DNA from: Raffaelea ambrosiae
Lineage: Eukaryota; Ascomycota; Sordariomycetes; Ophiostomatales; Ophiostomataceae
Direction of reading: 5' to 3'
NCBI GenBank assembly: GCA_002778195.1
Contig: PCDI01000001.1
Coordinates: 496,001 to 560,000 of the forward strand
Length of the DNA stretch: 64,000 nt
Shown here: positions 63,169 through 64,000 of the stretch, in pieces
Layout of the letters: every line of letters begins with the position of its first letter
Position numbering within the stretch: the first letter of the stretch is position 1
The notes under the pieces: model-generated
Seen by the model: only the letters and a program-made list of their open reading frames with translations
Database searches by the model: none
What the model was told of the DNA's origin: nothing
Program-made: the position numbers and the translations under genes

Positions 63169-64000
63169 TGTCTGTCTTGGGCGAACGAATGCGCGGAGGC
63201 TGTCGGTCTCACTACATGCGGAAGTTGAAGGCAATCCCCCGAGAAAGTGGGATCATGGTCTCTCCGACCATGGTGCAGAGGGGGAAGGGATATAAGTTCC
63301 TGGACGAGATCAGCGAGTCCTGGAGGGCAGGAGGGGGGGTGGCGTGTATGGGCAGGGAGAACCCGTGTGTTTGGGCGTGAGCATGCTGGTGTAAGACAAG
63401 GGGACAGAAAGGCAAACTGGCAACCCGAGACAGTACGGGGTGGGGAAGCCAAACTATGTGGCCGTTGTATGACATCGGGGACCTGCTGCAGAGGGCGAGG
63501 GCACGGATCACAACGTCACGGGAGGGGAGGCGAAGTGACACACTGTCGGGCTTCGATGGACGTGGAGACGACGAAGGGGGGGGGGGGGGTGGTTATCAGA
63601 GGCCAGGTCAGAGGCGAGAGGCATGGGAAGGCGGCAGATGTTTTGGTGATCCGAGCCCAGGCAGCATGTCCAAGCTTGTGTGTGTGTTTTCTCTTCTTTC
63701 TTTGTCTTTTGGTGTCGCTTGGCCAGATCTGCACTTGCAAACCAGAACGGTTGGAAGACGAGAGCGAGAGAGAGAGAGAGAAAAAGAAAGAGAAACCCCG
63801 AGCAAGTCGGGAAGGCCCCAAAACTGCCACGATTTGCGATATTCCTGGATGCCGATGAAACGTGAGGTGGACACGCGAGGCGGGTTGTTGGAGACTCTGC
63901 AGTCGCGGGGCGTACGGTTTCAGAAGTGTGTGTTTTTTGGCGGGTTTTTTTTTTCTATTTTTTGGCGGTGCTGCGTCGCGAGGAGGCTCAAAAATGGAGA
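63169..64000. other. Upstream region of the last gene, to the window end
   Basis: No coding frame is supported. G-rich on the + strand with a G run at 63578-63589 and a T-rich patch near the end. It is the promoter region of the membrane protein gene. Confidence 0.5.

Overview
The window comes from a filamentous ascomycete, most likely a Sordariomycete. Coding regions are single genes on both strands, not operons. Many are split by short introns of about 50 to 270 nt with GT..YAG ends and CTRAC-like branch points. Several families are typical of filamentous fungi: Clr5-domain protein, Zn2Cys6 and fungal-specific transcription factors, GH11 xylanase, AtuA/DUF1446, wax-synthase-like MBOAT and an NPP1-like secreted protein. 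I see no tRNA, rRNA, CRISPR array or intact transposon. All gene models are my own splice reconstructions. Exon sums are whole codons in every case, but no transcript data were available.

Layout. 0-12 kb: the 3' end of a repeat-bearing gene, an unrecognised cysteine-cluster protein, a Clr5-domain protein, a 5.4 kb gene-free stretch with two G-quadruplex-type motifs, then a PdxH-type flavin oxidase. 12-31 kb: an RRM-like protein, a GH11 xylanase, a transcription factor lacking a DNA-binding domain, an SDR that converges on it with 6 bp between stops, a six-exon NPP1-like secreted protein with one GC-AG intron, an AtuA/DUF1446 protein, a SAM methyltransferase, and two small membrane proteins with similar tails. 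34-45 kb: an MFS (DHA2) transporter, a pseudokinase, a small ORF, a GDSG-motif trypsin-like protein, an alpha/beta hydrolase, an apparently active paralogous kinase, and a small eight-cysteine protein with a hydrophobic N-terminus. 45-64 kb: an MBOAT acyltransferase, an unrecognised 265-residue protein, an intronless GH31 glycosidase, a C2H2 plus Zn2Cys6 regulator, a relic of a cytochrome P450, a copper amine oxidase, an atypical SDR, a class I glutamine amidotransferase and a single-pass Ser/Thr-rich membrane protein.

How the parts may work together. Metabolic and secreted functions dominate, as in a plant-associated or saprotrophic fungus: xylanase, GH31, NPP1-like protein, amine oxidase, AtuA protein and MFS pump. 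The most unusual block is 36.5-45.0 kb. A pseudokinase and its apparently active paralogue flank a trypsin-like protease-fold protein and an alpha/beta hydrolase. Trypsin-like and hydrolase domains are also known effector domains of fungal NLR-type proteins, so a signalling or incompatibility module is possible, but this is inference. The 51-60 kb block (regulator, amine oxidase, SDR, dead P450) may be a decayed metabolic cluster.
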